A DNA stretch of 64,000 nt from Streptomyces sp. A3M-1-3 (GCF_024213665.1 NZ_JANAVP010000010.1:1-64000), one strand, 5' to 3'; shown: positions 32,681 through 42,162, numbered from the stretch's first letter. Translations and numbers: made by a program. The notes: generated from the letters alone by a model not told the origin.

Positions 32681-33038
32681 ATGGAGATCCCGGGAACCAC
32701 GCCGCGTATCCGCGTCGACGACCTGGAGACCTCGGTGGTCTGCTACGAACGCCTCACCGGAAGTCCGGCGCTCCGCTTCGAGCGCGGCGGCGTCTCGGTC
32801 GCCGCGGTCGGCTGCCTCCTGCTGATGAGCGGGCCCGAGTCGGAGCTGGAGGTACTGGAAGGTGGCGGCGACGATCGCGGTGAAGGACGTCGGCGAGGCC
32901 GCCGACGTCCTTGCCGCCTCGGGTGCGAGGATCGTGGCCGGCCCTGTCCCGACCCCGGTCGGCCGCAACCTGATCGCCCTGCACCCGGACGGCTCGGTCT
33001 TCGAGTACGTGGACCGCAACGCCGCGGGCACAGGCTGA
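32681..33038 (+). pseudogene. VOC/glyoxalase-family protein, frameshifted
   Basis: The frame starts MEIPGTTPRIRVDDLETSVV and reads as a vicinal oxygen chelate protein (LRFERGGVSVAAVGCLLLMS). At about 32855-32862 the reading jumps by one base to VAATIAVKDVGEAADVLAAS and VGRNLIALHPDGSVFEYV. The total span (358 bases) is not a multiple of three, as expected for one extra base. The VOC fold binds a metal between two modules; loss of frame should break the second module. It follows the methyltransferase gene by 40 bases. The defect could be a sequencing error, but it lies among other broken genes. Confidence 0.75.
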
Positions 33039-33042
33039 CACG

Positions 33043-34590
33043 TCAGGACGGCGGGCGCATGCGGTACTCGTAGGGCTCCGGGAGCGGGTCGCGGGTGAGG
33101 GACGACCAGACCTTGGCCGGCGTCTCGTCGCCCTCGCGCAGGTCCGCCACCTCGAAACCGGCGTCGAAGAGGGCCCGCGCCGCCGCCGGGGCTCCTTCGG
33201 CCAGCAGGAGCTGGGCCTCGACGAGGCGGAAGCGGCCGCGCCGCCGTATCTGCGGGTCCAGTCGGTTCCATACGGCGCGCGCGTCGGCGGGCCGGCCCGC
33301 CGCGAGGAGCGCCGCGATCGCCTCGCGGCCGAGCGCGGCCGTCGCCGCCGTCCATGCCTCGCCGTCGCGGCGCTCCTGGCAGAGGTCGTCGAAAGCCTCC
33401 GTGAAGCGGTCGGCAGCTCGGGGCACGTTGCCCGCCTGCTGGTCGGCCACGGCGAGACAGCGGAGCAACGGCCAGAGCGAAGGGGCGAGTTCGAGCCCGC
33501 GCTCCCAGCTGCGCACCGCCTGCGCCAGATCGCCCGCGTGCCACTGCGCGATGCCGAGGTGGTACTCGGTGAGCGGTTCCGCGGGCGCGGTCTCCAGCAT
33601 GTCGCGCCAGTGCGGGGCGACCAGCGAGGGGCCGGGCGGAGTGACCTTCCGGGCGGTGGGGAAGACGCCGCTGCGGTACAACTCCAGCCAGGGCGCCTGC
33701 TGTTCACCGAGCGTGGATTCGTCGAAGGGCGTACCGGGGAGCTTGTGACCGGCCCGCAGCACTTCGAGGGCGCCCCAGCCCGAGCCGGTGGCCAGCCGCT
33801 CGCCCGGCTCGCTGTCGGCGTACGGGCGCCACGCCTGGTACGCCGCGTCGACCCGCGCCCGCGGGAGCGCCACTCCAGGCGCGCCTCCGTCTCGGCGCGG
33901 GCCGCCGCCCAGTCCGTGCCGTGGACGGTGGCGGCGTCCGCGGCCAGCGGCCCGTACGCCTCCAGCCACGCGAACTCCCCGCCCGCGTCGAGCTTCACAT
34001 GCTCCAGCTGGGTGCGGGCCAGGCCCGCCTGGATCTCGGCGTAGCCGGTACAGCAGGTCGTCCCCGGCTCGGTCAGCCACCGCTGCCAGCGCCGGCCGCC
34101 ACGACCGGAGCCCCACAGGAACAGCTTGCGGCCGCGCAGCAGATCGGTCGAGGTCTGGACGACGCCCTGCCCGTCCCCGTCCAGCGAGGCGATCCAGCGC
34201 CGGGAACCGTCCGGCACCTCGTAGAAGTAGTCGGCGGGGTACTCGCTGCGCGGCGGATACGTACGGTCCGCCCCGTCCCACTCGGGCACCGGCACCCGGC
34301 GCAGGCTGCGCTCGTACCCGAAGTGCCAGGCCTCCTCGGCGGGCGCGAGGATGCGGGTCCGTATCCCCTCCTCCACCGCGATGTTGGACCACCAGTACAC
34401 GGGCGCGGGCCGTTCGTGCGGGTTGCGGATCCGTACGCCGACGTACAGGAAGTCGGAGTCCTCGGGCAGCCACAGGTCGACCTGGAACGGCAGATCGCGC
34501 AGCCGCTCCCACTCCCACAGCCGGACCATCGCTCCGCCGTCCGGGGCGGGTACGAGCGCGGCGTGCAGCGGGGCGCAGGACAGCATGCAC
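33043..34590 (-). pseudogene. DUF5107/TPR protein, 3' fragment with frameshift
   Basis: The sequence reads as the C-terminal half of a large DUF5107 protein. From about 34590 it has LSCAPLHAALVPAPDGG, then WEWERLRDLPFQVDLWLPED and VYWWSNIAVEEGIRTRI. After AETEARLEW near 33878 the frame shifts to RVDAAYQAWRPYADSEPGE and continues with TPR-like helices to the stop at 33043. Relatives are around 1000 residues, so the front half is missing. Upstream the frame joins an arginase fragment in the same direction. The role of DUF5107 is unknown; glycan-related functions have been suggested. Confidence 0.7.
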
Positions 34591-34747
34591 CCAGTAGACG
34601 TCGACCCCGCCCTCGAAGCGTTCAGCCGCTGCACGAGCCGCTGCTCACGCAGCGCGCCGGCGAGCTTTGTACACCGGGAACGGTGCCGGGGGCGGGAGGA
34701 CGAAGGCCGAGGTTGGACGGGGCGTCGGTGACAACGATGCGTCGCAT
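34590..34747 (-). pseudogene. Arginase-family protein, 5' fragment
   Basis: From ATG 34747 the frame reads MRRIVVTDAPSNLGLRPPAP and then GTVPG, a typical opening of ureohydrolases of the arginase/agmatinase family in Streptomyces (APSNLGLRPPAPGTVPG). After a shift, another frame continues KLAGALREQRLVQRLNA and FEGGVDV, as the family would. The metal-binding His and Asp motifs that follow in an intact enzyme are absent because the sequence runs into the DUF5107 fragment at about 34590. It is thus the remaining start of a deleted gene with one or two frameshifts. No product is expected. Confidence 0.6.
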
Positions 34748-34992
34748 ACGGCCATGGTCGCACCGGCCCGCAGCGCCCGCCGGGGAGTCGCAGCCGCGCC
34801 AGGCGCCGTCGCAGCGTGCCGCAGCGGAAGGCGCCAGGTCAGGGCCACTCGGGGGCCCTGGACGAGATACGGGGGCACGGTGTCGGACATGGCGCCAGGT
34901 TGGGCCGTGCTCGGGAAGTCGTTGATCCTTGGTCCGCGACACGGGTCCATCCGTGATCGATCCCGGCCGGCCGGGCTCTTAGGGTGCGCCTT

Positions 34993-36108
34993 ATGCCTGG
35001 TAGGAGTCCTTTCCCGGAGCGGCGCTCCCGGTTTCCGCATCAGGGATGGATCTGGTGGCTGCCGTTGGCCGCGGTGGTGGCCGATCTGATCGCGGAAGCG
35101 GCCTTCCGCGGACGCGAGCCGGTGAGCTTCCTGCTCACCGGCGTGCCTCCGCTGGCCGCCGCGACGCGCGGCCCGCGCGGCACCGCGCTGTCGGCCGTCG
35201 TCTGCCTCGGGTTGCAGATGCTGCTGGCGGCCCGCCGCCCCGGTCACTTCCACGAGCAGCACCATGTGGCGCTGTACCTCGCCACGCTGCTCATCGGGAT
35301 CGCCAGTACGGCCCTCGCCCGGCAGCGGGAGCGGGCCAGGCAGCATCTGATCCGCGCGAACTCGGTCGCGGAGGCGATGCAGAAGGCCCTGCTTCGCCCG
35401 GTGTCCCGCACGCTCGGTCCGGTACGGGCCGCCGGGCTCTACTCGGCCGGGGAGGGCGGCGCGCTCGTCGGCGGCGATCTGTACGACGTCTGCACCACAC
35501 CGTTCGGGGTACGGGCGATCATCGGCGACGTACGCGGCAAGGGGCTGGGCGCGGTGCAGACGGTCGCGGCGGTCCTGGGCAGCTTCCGGGTGTCCGCGCA
35601 CGAGTGGCAGGACCTGAGCAGTCTGGCCGAGCGGCTGGAGCTCAGCATCGCCCGCAACAGTCCGGCCGGCGAGGAGGGAGACCCCGAGCTCTTCGTGACG
35701 GCGCTGGTGCTGGAGTTCCCGTTCTCGGGCGGCGAGGTGCGGATCGTCGACCGCGGCCACCCGGCGCCCCTCGTCGTCGGCCCGGAGGGCGCCCGGCGGC
35801 TGGTCACCGCGCCGGCGCTCCCGCTGGGACTCGGCGGGCTGTGCCCGGGCGGGACCGTGGAGACCACGGTGCATCCGCTGCGGCACGGCGAGCTGCTCGT
35901 CGTGTTCACGGACGGGGTGAGTGAGGCGCGTAACGCGGACGGCGTGTTCTATCCGGTGCTGGAGCGGCTCGCGGAGCGTTTCGGCGGTGACCGCGACCGG
36001 ACGCCCGACCCCGAGGACGTCGTGTCGTTCGTACACGCCGACGCGCAAAGCTGGTCGGCGCAGCGCGACGAGGACGACCAGGCCATTCTCGCGCTGACGC
36101 TCAGGTAG
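34993..36108 (+). CDS. PP2C/SpoIIE-family serine phosphatase, membrane-anchored
   Basis: The 371-residue protein has an N-terminal membrane region of two to three helices (WIWWLPLAAVVADLIAEAAF, AVVCLGLQMLLAARR and LYLATLLIGIASTALARQRE). A PP2C/SpoIIE phosphatase domain follows, with YSAGEGGALVGGDLYDV (metal-binding Asp), IIGDVRGKGLGA, VDRGHPAPLVV and VVFTDGVSEARN. Such phosphatases act on anti-sigma-factor antagonists in actinobacterial partner switching. Start ATG 34993 is the first after the frame opens. It is convergent with the S66 peptidase gene, five bases between stops. Confidence 0.85.
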   Translation: MPGRSPFPERRSRFPHQGWIWWLPLAAVVADLIAEAAFRGREPVSFLLTGVPPLAAATRGPRGTALSAVVCLGLQMLLAARRPGHFHEQHHVALYLATLLIGIASTALARQRERARQHLIRANSVAEAMQKALLRPVSRTLGPVRAAGLYSAGEGGALVGGDLYDVCTTPFGVRAIIGDVRGKGLGAVQTVAAVLGSFRVSAHEWQDLSSLAERLELSIARNSPAGEEGDPELFVTALVLEFPFSGGEVRIVDRGHPAPLVVGPEGARRLVTAPALPLGLGGLCPGGTVETTVHPLRHGELLVVFTDGVSEARNADGVFYPVLERLAERFGGDRDRTPDPEDVVSFVHADAQSWSAQRDEDDQAILALTLR

Positions 36109-36113
36109 CCGTG

Positions 36114-37046
36114 TCAGCCGAGCGCGGGGGTGTCCAGGGTGAGTGTGCCCGCCTCGCTGTCCAGGGTCGCCGACACCCCGAGCGGAACGGTCAGTGAGGT
36201 CTCGCCGTGGCCGAAGCCCAGCTCCTCGGCGACCGGCACGCCGAGGCCGCCGAGCCGGTCGAGCAGCACCGCGCGCACCTCCTCGTACGGGCCGCACTCG
36301 GCCCAGGAGCCGAGGCCGATCCCGGCTACGCCGTCCAGCCGTCCGGAGCGCAGCAGCTGGGTCAGCATCCGGTCCAGCCGGTACGGCTCCTCGCCCACGT
36401 CCTCGATCATCAGCAGCCCGCCTCGGGCGGAGGGCCTGGCGTGCGGGGTGGACAGGTCGGCGGCGAGCAGGCAGACACAGCCGCCGAGGGTGACTCCCCG
36501 GGCGCGGCCCGGAACCAGCGGGCGGGCGGTGGGCAGGCCGAGGGTGCGTACCGACTCCGGGTCGAAGAGCGTGGCCCGCAGATGCTCCTGGGTGAAGGTG
36601 TCCTTGACGAACGCCGCCGCCGCGACCATCGGGCCGTGCAGCGTGGCCAGGCCCAGCCGCACGGCGAACGCCTCGTGCAGCGCGGTGACATCGCTGTAGC
36701 CGACGAGGATCTTGGGGCCCGCCGAGCGCAGCGCGTCCCAGTCGAGCAGGTCCACCATGCGCTGTGCGCCGTATCCGCCGCGCGCGCACAGGACCGCCGA
36801 GACGGTCGGGTCACACCACGCCTGCTGGAAGTCGCGGGCGCGGTCCTCGTCCGTACCGGCGAGGTGGCCGAGGGTGTCGTGGCGGGCCTGCACATGTGTC
36901 CCGACCACAGGGTCGAGGTCCCAGCCGCGCAGGATGTCCAGGCCGGCGGCGAGCCGCTCCTCGGAGACCGGGCCGCTGGTCGCCACGACGGCGACCCTGG
37001 CGCCGGGGCGGAGCCTGGCGGGCCGGGTAAGGGGCGTGAGGGTCAT
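36114..37046 (-). CDS. LD-carboxypeptidase (peptidase S66 family)
   Basis: The 310-residue protein matches the S66 serine carboxypeptidases that remove the terminal D-Ala from muramoyl-tetrapeptides; the microcin-C immunity enzyme MccF is related. The nucleophile lies in VGYSDVTALHEAF (Ser118), the Glu in MIEDVGEEPYRLDR and the His in GFGHGE. The opening VVATSGPVSEERL and CARGGYGAQRMVDLL are typical. The start ATG 37046 overlaps the S9 peptidase stop by four bases (ATGA). It is the last gene of a four-peptidase operon, so it probably acts on peptides from cell-wall or D-amino-acid metabolism. Confidence 0.85.
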   Translation of the reverse strand: MTLTPLTRPARLRPGARVAVVATSGPVSEERLAAGLDILRGWDLDPVVGTHVQARHDTLGHLAGTDEDRARDFQQAWCDPTVSAVLCARGGYGAQRMVDLLDWDALRSAGPKILVGYSDVTALHEAFAVRLGLATLHGPMVAAAAFVKDTFTQEHLRATLFDPESVRTLGLPTARPLVPGRARGVTLGGCVCLLAADLSTPHARPSARGGLLMIEDVGEEPYRLDRMLTQLLRSGRLDGVAGIGLGSWAECGPYEEVRAVLLDRLGGLGVPVAEELGFGHGETSLTVPLGVSATLDSEAGTLTLDTPALG

Positions 37047-39034
37047 TTGCGGAGCTCCAGGAGCGGGATGTCGGGGCGGCTGATGTCGAAGGTCTGGGCG
37101 TACAGGGAGAGTTCGGCCTCCAGCGCGCGGACCAGGGTGTCGGCGCGGCGGAAGCCGTGCCCCTCGCCCTCGAAGGCGACGAAGGCGTGCGGGACCTCCC
37201 GCCCCTCCATGCGGGCGAGGAAGCGCTCGGCCTGCACGGGCGGGCAGATCACGTCGTCCAGCCCCTGGAGCAGGACGAAGGGCGCGGTGACGCGGTCCGC
37301 CTGCTGGACGGGCGAGCGGTCGCGGTAGCGGGCCGGGTACTCCTCCAGCGGCCCGACGAGCGTGTCGAGATAGCGGGATTCGAGGTCGTGGGTCTCGCCG
37401 CTCGCCCACCCCACGAGGTCGAGGACCGGGTAGATGATGGCGCCGCACGTGTAGACCCCGGTGGTGGCGAGGGAGACGGCGGTCGTCCAGCCGCCCGCGC
37501 TGCCGCCTCGGATCGCCAGCCGGTCCGGGTCCGCGGTGCCCTCGGCGGCCAGCCCCAGCGCGACGGCCGCGCAGTCCTCGACATCGACGACGCCCCACTG
37601 CTCGCGCAGCCGGTTGCGGTACTCCCGGCCGTATCCGGTCGAGCCGCCGTAGTTGACCTCGGCGACGCCGATGCCACGGGAGGTGAAATAGGCGATCTGC
37701 AGGTCGAGCACGAGCGGCACATGGTCGGTGGGACCGCCATGGGCCCACACCACATAGGGCGGCAGTTCGTCGGCGGGCGCGATATGGCCGGGATTGTGCG
37801 GCGGGTACACATGTGCGTGGATGTCGCGGCCGCCGGGGCCGGTGAAGACGCGGATCTGCGGTTCGGGGTAGTACGCGGGGTCGGCCGGGTCGTCGTGGGC
37901 GGCGCCGATGACCCTGGCCCGGCCGGTGCAGGTGTCCAGTTCCACCACTTCGTACGCGCTGCGCGGGCTCGCCGCGACCCCGACGACCCGCGTGCCGTGC
38001 ACGGCCAGCGTCGGCTCCCAGGCGGTCCACGGCCCTGCCGCGTCCACCAGGTCGCCGGTCTCCGGATCGAGTATCCCGAGCACGGCGGAGCCCTGGCCGT
38101 GCAGTACGGCGACGATCCCACCGGGCAGCGGTGCGAACCAGCGGGGCCCGATCTTCCAGAGTGGGCCGGCGAACTCCTCCTCCCGCGGGCACAGGTTGGT
38201 GGCCCGGCCGGTCTCCGGATCCACCCGGTGCAGGTTCCACCAGCCGCCGCGGTCGGTGGCGGCGAGCAGCGTGCCGTCCGCGGCCCAGTCGGCCTGGGCG
38301 ACGGACTCCTCGGGGCCGCCGATCACCGTGCGTACCCCGGTGAAGGTGCCGTCGGCGGCGACGTCGGCGAGCTTCAGTTCGGTGCCGTCCCACGGCATCC
38401 GGGGGTGGTCCCAGGCGATCCACACCGCGCGCCGCCCGTCCGGGGAGAGCCGGGGGCCGGTGACGAACCGGTGCCGGTCGTCGGACAGCTCCCGTACGGC
38501 CGCCCGGTCCTCGGCGGCGGAGCCGTCCAGCGGTACCGCCGCGACCACCCGCCGTACATCGGTGGCCGCCGGGCCGGTGAACTCCTCCAGTACGCACCAC
38601 ACTTCGCCCCGCTCCTGGCGCAACTGCGGGTCGGCCCAGCGCAGTCCGCCGCCCAAGGTCGAGAGCGGAGTCAGCGGCCGTGGCTCCCCCGCTCCGTCCG
38701 GCTCGTACGCGTACAGCCGCTGGTCGGCGAAGTGCACGAACACCACCAGCGGCCCGCCCGCGGCCCGCTCCACCCCCGCCCAGGGGTGCCCGCCGTACTC
38801 GACGACCCGGCTGCGCACGTTCCACGGCGGGGGCAGTACCGACACCTCGGCGCCGTCCGCGCGTCTGCGCACCAGCGCTCTCCGGCCGCCCTCGGCCGGC
38901 CTCGGCGCCGTCCACCACACCTCGTCCCCGACCACGCCGACGTACTCCGGATGACCGTCGTGTGAGGCGGCGAGGGCGGCGTCGATCGGCGAGGGCCAGC
39001 TGCCGTACGGCCCGGTGGGCACCATGTCTGCCAC
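37043..39034 (-). CDS. Prolyl oligopeptidase family (S9) peptidase
   Basis: The 663-residue protein has an N-terminal beta-propeller-like region (repeated blades through about residue 400). An S9 alpha/beta hydrolase domain follows, in which the nucleophile is in IRGGSAGGWTTA, the Asp in LLQGLDDVICPP and the His in FEGEGHGFRR. Such enzymes cut short peptides, often with dipeptidyl- or acylaminoacyl-peptidase activity. Its start at 39034 follows the M20 stop at 39041 by six bases, and it overlaps the S66 gene by four. It has no signal peptide, so it acts in the cytoplasm. Confidence 0.88.
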   Translation of the reverse strand: MADMVPTGPYGSWPSPIDAALAASHDGHPEYVGVVGDEVWWTAPRPAEGGRRALVRRRADGAEVSVLPPPWNVRSRVVEYGGHPWAGVERAAGGPLVVFVHFADQRLYAYEPDGAGEPRPLTPLSTLGGGLRWADPQLRQERGEVWCVLEEFTGPAATDVRRVVAAVPLDGSAAEDRAAVRELSDDRHRFVTGPRLSPDGRRAVWIAWDHPRMPWDGTELKLADVAADGTFTGVRTVIGGPEESVAQADWAADGTLLAATDRGGWWNLHRVDPETGRATNLCPREEEFAGPLWKIGPRWFAPLPGGIVAVLHGQGSAVLGILDPETGDLVDAAGPWTAWEPTLAVHGTRVVGVAASPRSAYEVVELDTCTGRARVIGAAHDDPADPAYYPEPQIRVFTGPGGRDIHAHVYPPHNPGHIAPADELPPYVVWAHGGPTDHVPLVLDLQIAYFTSRGIGVAEVNYGGSTGYGREYRNRLREQWGVVDVEDCAAVALGLAAEGTADPDRLAIRGGSAGGWTTAVSLATTGVYTCGAIIYPVLDLVGWASGETHDLESRYLDTLVGPLEEYPARYRDRSPVQQADRVTAPFVLLQGLDDVICPPVQAERFLARMEGREVPHAFVAFEGEGHGFRRADTLVRALEAELSLYAQTFDISRPDIPLLELRK

Positions 39035-39040
39035 TTCCCC

Positions 39041-40390
39041 CTATGCGGACTGCAGATAGTGGTCGAGCACCCGGACGCCGAAGTGCAGCGCCTCGACCGG
39101 GACGCGCTCGTCGACGCCGTGGAAGAGTGCCGCGTAGTCGAAGCCCGGAGGAAGTTTCAGCGGGGAGAAGCCGTAGCCGGTGATGCCGAGCCGGGAGAAC
39201 TGCTTGGCGTCCGTGCCGCCCGGCATGCAGTACGGCACGACATGCCCGTCGGGGTCGAAGCGCTCCACGGCGGCGCGGAGCTTGGCGAACGTCGGTGAGT
39301 CGACCGGGGCCTGGAGCGGGAGCTCCTGGTGGTCCAGCTCCCACTCCACGTCCGGCCCGGTGAGCCGGTCCAGGGTGGTGCGGAACTCCTCCTCGCCGCC
39401 GGGCAGCACCCGCCCGTCGATGTAAGCCGTGGCGCTGCCGGGAATCACATTGATCTTGTAGCCGGCTTCGAGCATGGTCGGGTTGGTGCTGCTGCGCACG
39501 GTCGGCTCGACCAGCGCGGCGGCCCGCCCCAGTTTGGCCAGCAGCCCGTCCACGTCGAGGTCCGCGGCAGCGACGTCCGTCTCGATGCCGTGCAGCGCGG
39601 CGAGTTCGGCCAGGGCGGCCCGCACGGTCGGAGTGAGCCGCACCGGCCAGTCGTGCTCCCCGATCCGGGCGACGGCGCCCGCCAGCCGGCTCACCGCGTT
39701 GGCGCGGTTGACTTTGGAGCCGTGGCCGGCGGTGCCGTACGCGGTGAGCTTCAGCCAGCGGGTGCCGCGCTCCCCCGCCGCGATCGGATAGAGGGCCATC
39801 CCCGGTCCGGCATGGAAGGTGAAGGCGCCGGCTTCGCTGATGCCTTCCGTACAGCCCTCGAAGAGGTCGGGGTGGTGGTCGGCGAGGAAGGCGGAGCCGT
39901 CGGCGGCGCTGGCCTCCTCGTCCGCGGTGTACGCGATCACGATGTCCCGGCGGGGCCGACAGTTCTGTCCCCTTCTGGCCGCCCGCGCCCAGGCCCGCAC
40001 CACGGCGAGCACCATCGCGTCCATGTTCTTCATATCGACCGCGCCACGGCCCCACACCACCCCGTCCCGGACCTCTCCGGAGAAGGGGTGGACACGCCAG
40101 TCGGCGGGCTCGGCCGGCACCACGTCGAGGTGTCCGTGGACGAGCAGCGCGTCGGCGGACGGGTCGGAGCCCTCGATTCTGGCCACCACGTTGGTGCGTC
40201 CGGGGGTGCGTTCCAGCAGCGCCGGTTCGAGCCCGGCCTCGGCCAGCCGTTCCGCCACGTACTCGGCGGCGGGCCGCTCACGGCAGTCCCCGCCGCCGCG
40301 GTTGGTGGTGTCGATGCGGATGAGTTCGGAGGTGAACCGCACCGCCTCGTCGAGGGCGAGATCGTCGATGGGCTGCTGCATGTCAGCCAT
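39041..40390 (-). CDS. M20 family metallopeptidase (ArgE/DapE/CPG2-like)
   Basis: The 449-residue protein is an M20-type zinc peptidase. The first metal pair is HGHLDVVPAE, the bridging Asp is in RGAVDMKNMDA, the catalytic Glu is in TADEEASAADGS, and the C-terminal His is in VEALHFGV. A dimerisation lid domain lies between. Substrate is unknown; the neighbours suggest short peptides. The start is ATG 40390 or ATG 40381. The first overlaps the M55 stop by eight bases, so coupling is likely. It lies between the M55 and S9 genes in one operon. Confidence 0.88.
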   Translation of the reverse strand: MADMQQPIDDLALDEAVRFTSELIRIDTTNRGGGDCRERPAAEYVAERLAEAGLEPALLERTPGRTNVVARIEGSDPSADALLVHGHLDVVPAEPADWRVHPFSGEVRDGVVWGRGAVDMKNMDAMVLAVVRAWARAARRGQNCRPRRDIVIAYTADEEASAADGSAFLADHHPDLFEGCTEGISEAGAFTFHAGPGMALYPIAAGERGTRWLKLTAYGTAGHGSKVNRANAVSRLAGAVARIGEHDWPVRLTPTVRAALAELAALHGIETDVAAADLDVDGLLAKLGRAAALVEPTVRSSTNPTMLEAGYKINVIPGSATAYIDGRVLPGGEEEFRTTLDRLTGPDVEWELDHQELPLQAPVDSPTFAKLRAAVERFDPDGHVVPYCMPGGTDAKQFSRLGITGYGFSPLKLPPGFDYAALFHGVDERVPVEALHFGVRVLDHYLQSA

Positions 40391-41216
40391 ACTGCTCTTC
40401 CACCGCCGCCGAGACGATCGTCGTGACCGCTTTGAAGGTGCGAATTCCCTCGTACATGCTTCCGCTGGCGTAGGCGACCTTCCGCTCGCCGGTCCGCTCC
40501 ACGCCCGGCACCACGGTCGCGGCGGCGGACAGATGCTCCGCGTCGAACTCCAGCTGCACGGTGAACGGCCCGCCGCGCACCGGATCGTGCCGCACGGCCA
40601 GCCCGGCCGCTTCCTTGGCCGCCGCCCTGATGTCCGCGGCGGTACGGGTCGGGGTGCGGCACACCGCCGCGTACCGCGAGACATGGTCCTTGACCGCGAC
40701 CGCACAGGCCCCCGGCGCGTACCCCTTGGCGTCCTCGCAGGTCAGGTCGTCCCCGGTGACAAGCACGACGGGCACCCCGTATTCGGCGACGACATGGGAG
40801 TTGAGCAGGCCCTCGCTCGCCCGTGTGCCGTTGACCCACACCCCGGTGATGGAGTTGGCGAGATACGTGTGCGCGAGCACCCCTTCCGTACCCGCGCCCG
40901 TGTGGTAGCCGACAAAGGCGATGCCGTCCACGTCGCCGTACTGCACCCCCTCCACCATGGACAGCGACTTGTGGCGCCCGGTGAGCATCTGGGCCCGCTC
41001 GTCGAGCTGCTCCAGCAGCAGGTTGCGCATGGTCCAGTGCGCCTCGTTGATGAGCACCTCGTCGGCGCCGCCGTCGAAGAAACCGAGGACGGCGGCGTTC
41101 ACATCGGAGGTGAACAGCGCACGGCAGCGCTCCCACTGCGGTGTGCCCGGCAGCACGTCGGCCGGCCAGGTCACACCGGTGGCGCCCTCCATGTCCGCAG
41201 AGATGAGGATCTTCAT
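40383..41216 (-). CDS. M55 family D-aminopeptidase (DppA-like)
   Basis: The 277-residue product matches the DppA family of zinc D-aminopeptidases that release D-Ala from D-Ala-D-Ala-like peptides. The metal ligands Asp8 and Glu10 are in ISADMEG. His60 is in INEAHWTMRN, His105 in FVGYHTGAGT and Glu135 in TRASEGLL, with a catalytic His116 in LAHTYL. This fits the spacing in Bacillus DppA closely. It heads the operon M55-M20-S9-S66. The peptides could come from cell-wall turnover or from D-peptides in the medium. A GC-rich hairpin lies 55 bases upstream. Confidence 0.9.
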   Translation of the reverse strand: MKILISADMEGATGVTWPADVLPGTPQWERCRALFTSDVNAAVLGFFDGGADEVLINEAHWTMRNLLLEQLDERAQMLTGRHKSLSMVEGVQYGDVDGIAFVGYHTGAGTEGVLAHTYLANSITGVWVNGTRASEGLLNSHVVAEYGVPVVLVTGDDLTCEDAKGYAPGACAVAVKDHVSRYAAVCRTPTRTAADIRAAAKEAAGLAVRHDPVRGGPFTVQLEFDAEHLSAAATVVPGVERTGERKVAYASGSMYEGIRTFKAVTTIVSAAVEEQYG

Positions 41217-41270
41217 GGACAAAAACGTTACGCGCTGCCGTCCGGCCTGCCCACCCCTGTGGCTGCGCCA

Positions 41271-41292
41271 CCCGGGGGGGGGAGCCCCCGGA
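41271..41292. terminator. GC-rich hairpin between the methyltransferase and peptidase operon
   Basis: A C-CGGGGGG run at 41271-41280 pairs with GCCCCCGG at 41284-41291 around a short loop. It lies after the methyltransferase stop (41324, leftward) and upstream of the M55 start. It could terminate the methyltransferase transcript or act as a leader structure. Runs of G make the exact pairing uncertain. Confidence 0.4.
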
Positions 41293-41323
41293 CCCCCGGC
41301 CGGGCCGGCACCGGCCTCCCTCG

Positions 41324-42079
41324 TCAGTCCGAACGGCCTACGACCAGCCAGTTCGAGGGCAGTTCGATACGCGAGCCGTCCGGCGCGTACTCGGTGGTCG
41401 CCAGGGTCGCCGCCCCGCTCGCCAGTACAGCCAGTCCCGCTTCCCCGAAGAACCGTGGAACCTCCTCGTCCGGCACCTCGCCGGGGGCGATGCCGTGTGC
41501 GAAGACCGGCTGGAGCTTGGCCGGCGGGCCGGCCGGGCCCTGGGCCAGGCCCACCAGCAACGGCCTTGCCGCTTCCGCGAGTTCGATGACGAAGGCCCGC
41601 CCCCGCTCGCCGACCAGGGTCGCGATGGAGTCCGCCAGCGGCTGCCGGTCGGCCGGCTCGCACTGGTGCAGCACGCCGCGCATATAGACGTTGGCGTCTC
41701 CGGTCTCGGTGTGCAGCTCCTGTACGGCACTCTTGTCGACCGCGTCGAGTTCCCGGAAGGCGGCCCGGCCGAAGCCGTCCGCCGTACCGTCCGCCGCACC
41801 GTCCGCCTTCGCCTGCTGCGCGTGTGCGATCGCGGCGGCCGACAGGTCGGCCCCGATCACCCGCGCAAAGCGGCCGGCGAGGAAGTGGGTCTGCCTGCCG
41901 TTGCCGCAGCCGAGATCGATCAGCGGCAGATCGGGCTCCGCCAGATGGGGTTCGAAGAGGGCGAGGTGCATGCCCGAGGTGCGGGCCGGCTCCGCGTCCC
42001 AGAACACCGATCCGGCCGCGGCGGGCGCCTCGCGCCAGAAGCCTTCCCACGCGTCCCTGTACCGATTCGTCACGCTCAT
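41324..42079 (-). CDS. SAM-dependent methyltransferase
   Basis: The 251-residue product starts MSVTNRYRDAWEGFWREAPA and has a class I SAM motif LIDLGCGNGRQTHFLAGRF, the acidic VIGADLSAAAIAHAQQ, and YMRGVLHQCEPADRQ. The C-terminal part (VPRFFGEAGLAVLASGAATL) is typical of small-molecule methyltransferases in Streptomyces. The substrate is not evident. Start ATG 42079 has GGGGAG seven bases upstream. The gene is upstream of the peptidase operon on the same strand, 107 bases away with a hairpin in between, so co-regulation is possible but not clear. Confidence 0.82.
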   Translation of the reverse strand: MSVTNRYRDAWEGFWREAPAAAGSVFWDAEPARTSGMHLALFEPHLAEPDLPLIDLGCGNGRQTHFLAGRFARVIGADLSAAAIAHAQQAKADGAADGTADGFGRAAFRELDAVDKSAVQELHTETGDANVYMRGVLHQCEPADRQPLADSIATLVGERGRAFVIELAEAARPLLVGLAQGPAGPPAKLQPVFAHGIAPGEVPDEEVPRFFGEAGLAVLASGAATLATTEYAPDGSRIELPSNWLVVGRSD

Positions 42080-42162
42080 GAACAACTCCCCAGGATGTGA
42101 CACGACGTCAAGATCGGTCTACCGCCGCGAAGACGCGCGGGACAAGGTGCCCGCGCAATCAT

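Noticed and set aside
39041..40055. Leftward open frame running across the S66, S9 and M20 genes as one giant protein
   Set aside because: Only the S66 part is protein-like. The rest is Arg/Pro/Gly-rich shadow sequence overlapping the S9 and M20 genes in another frame.
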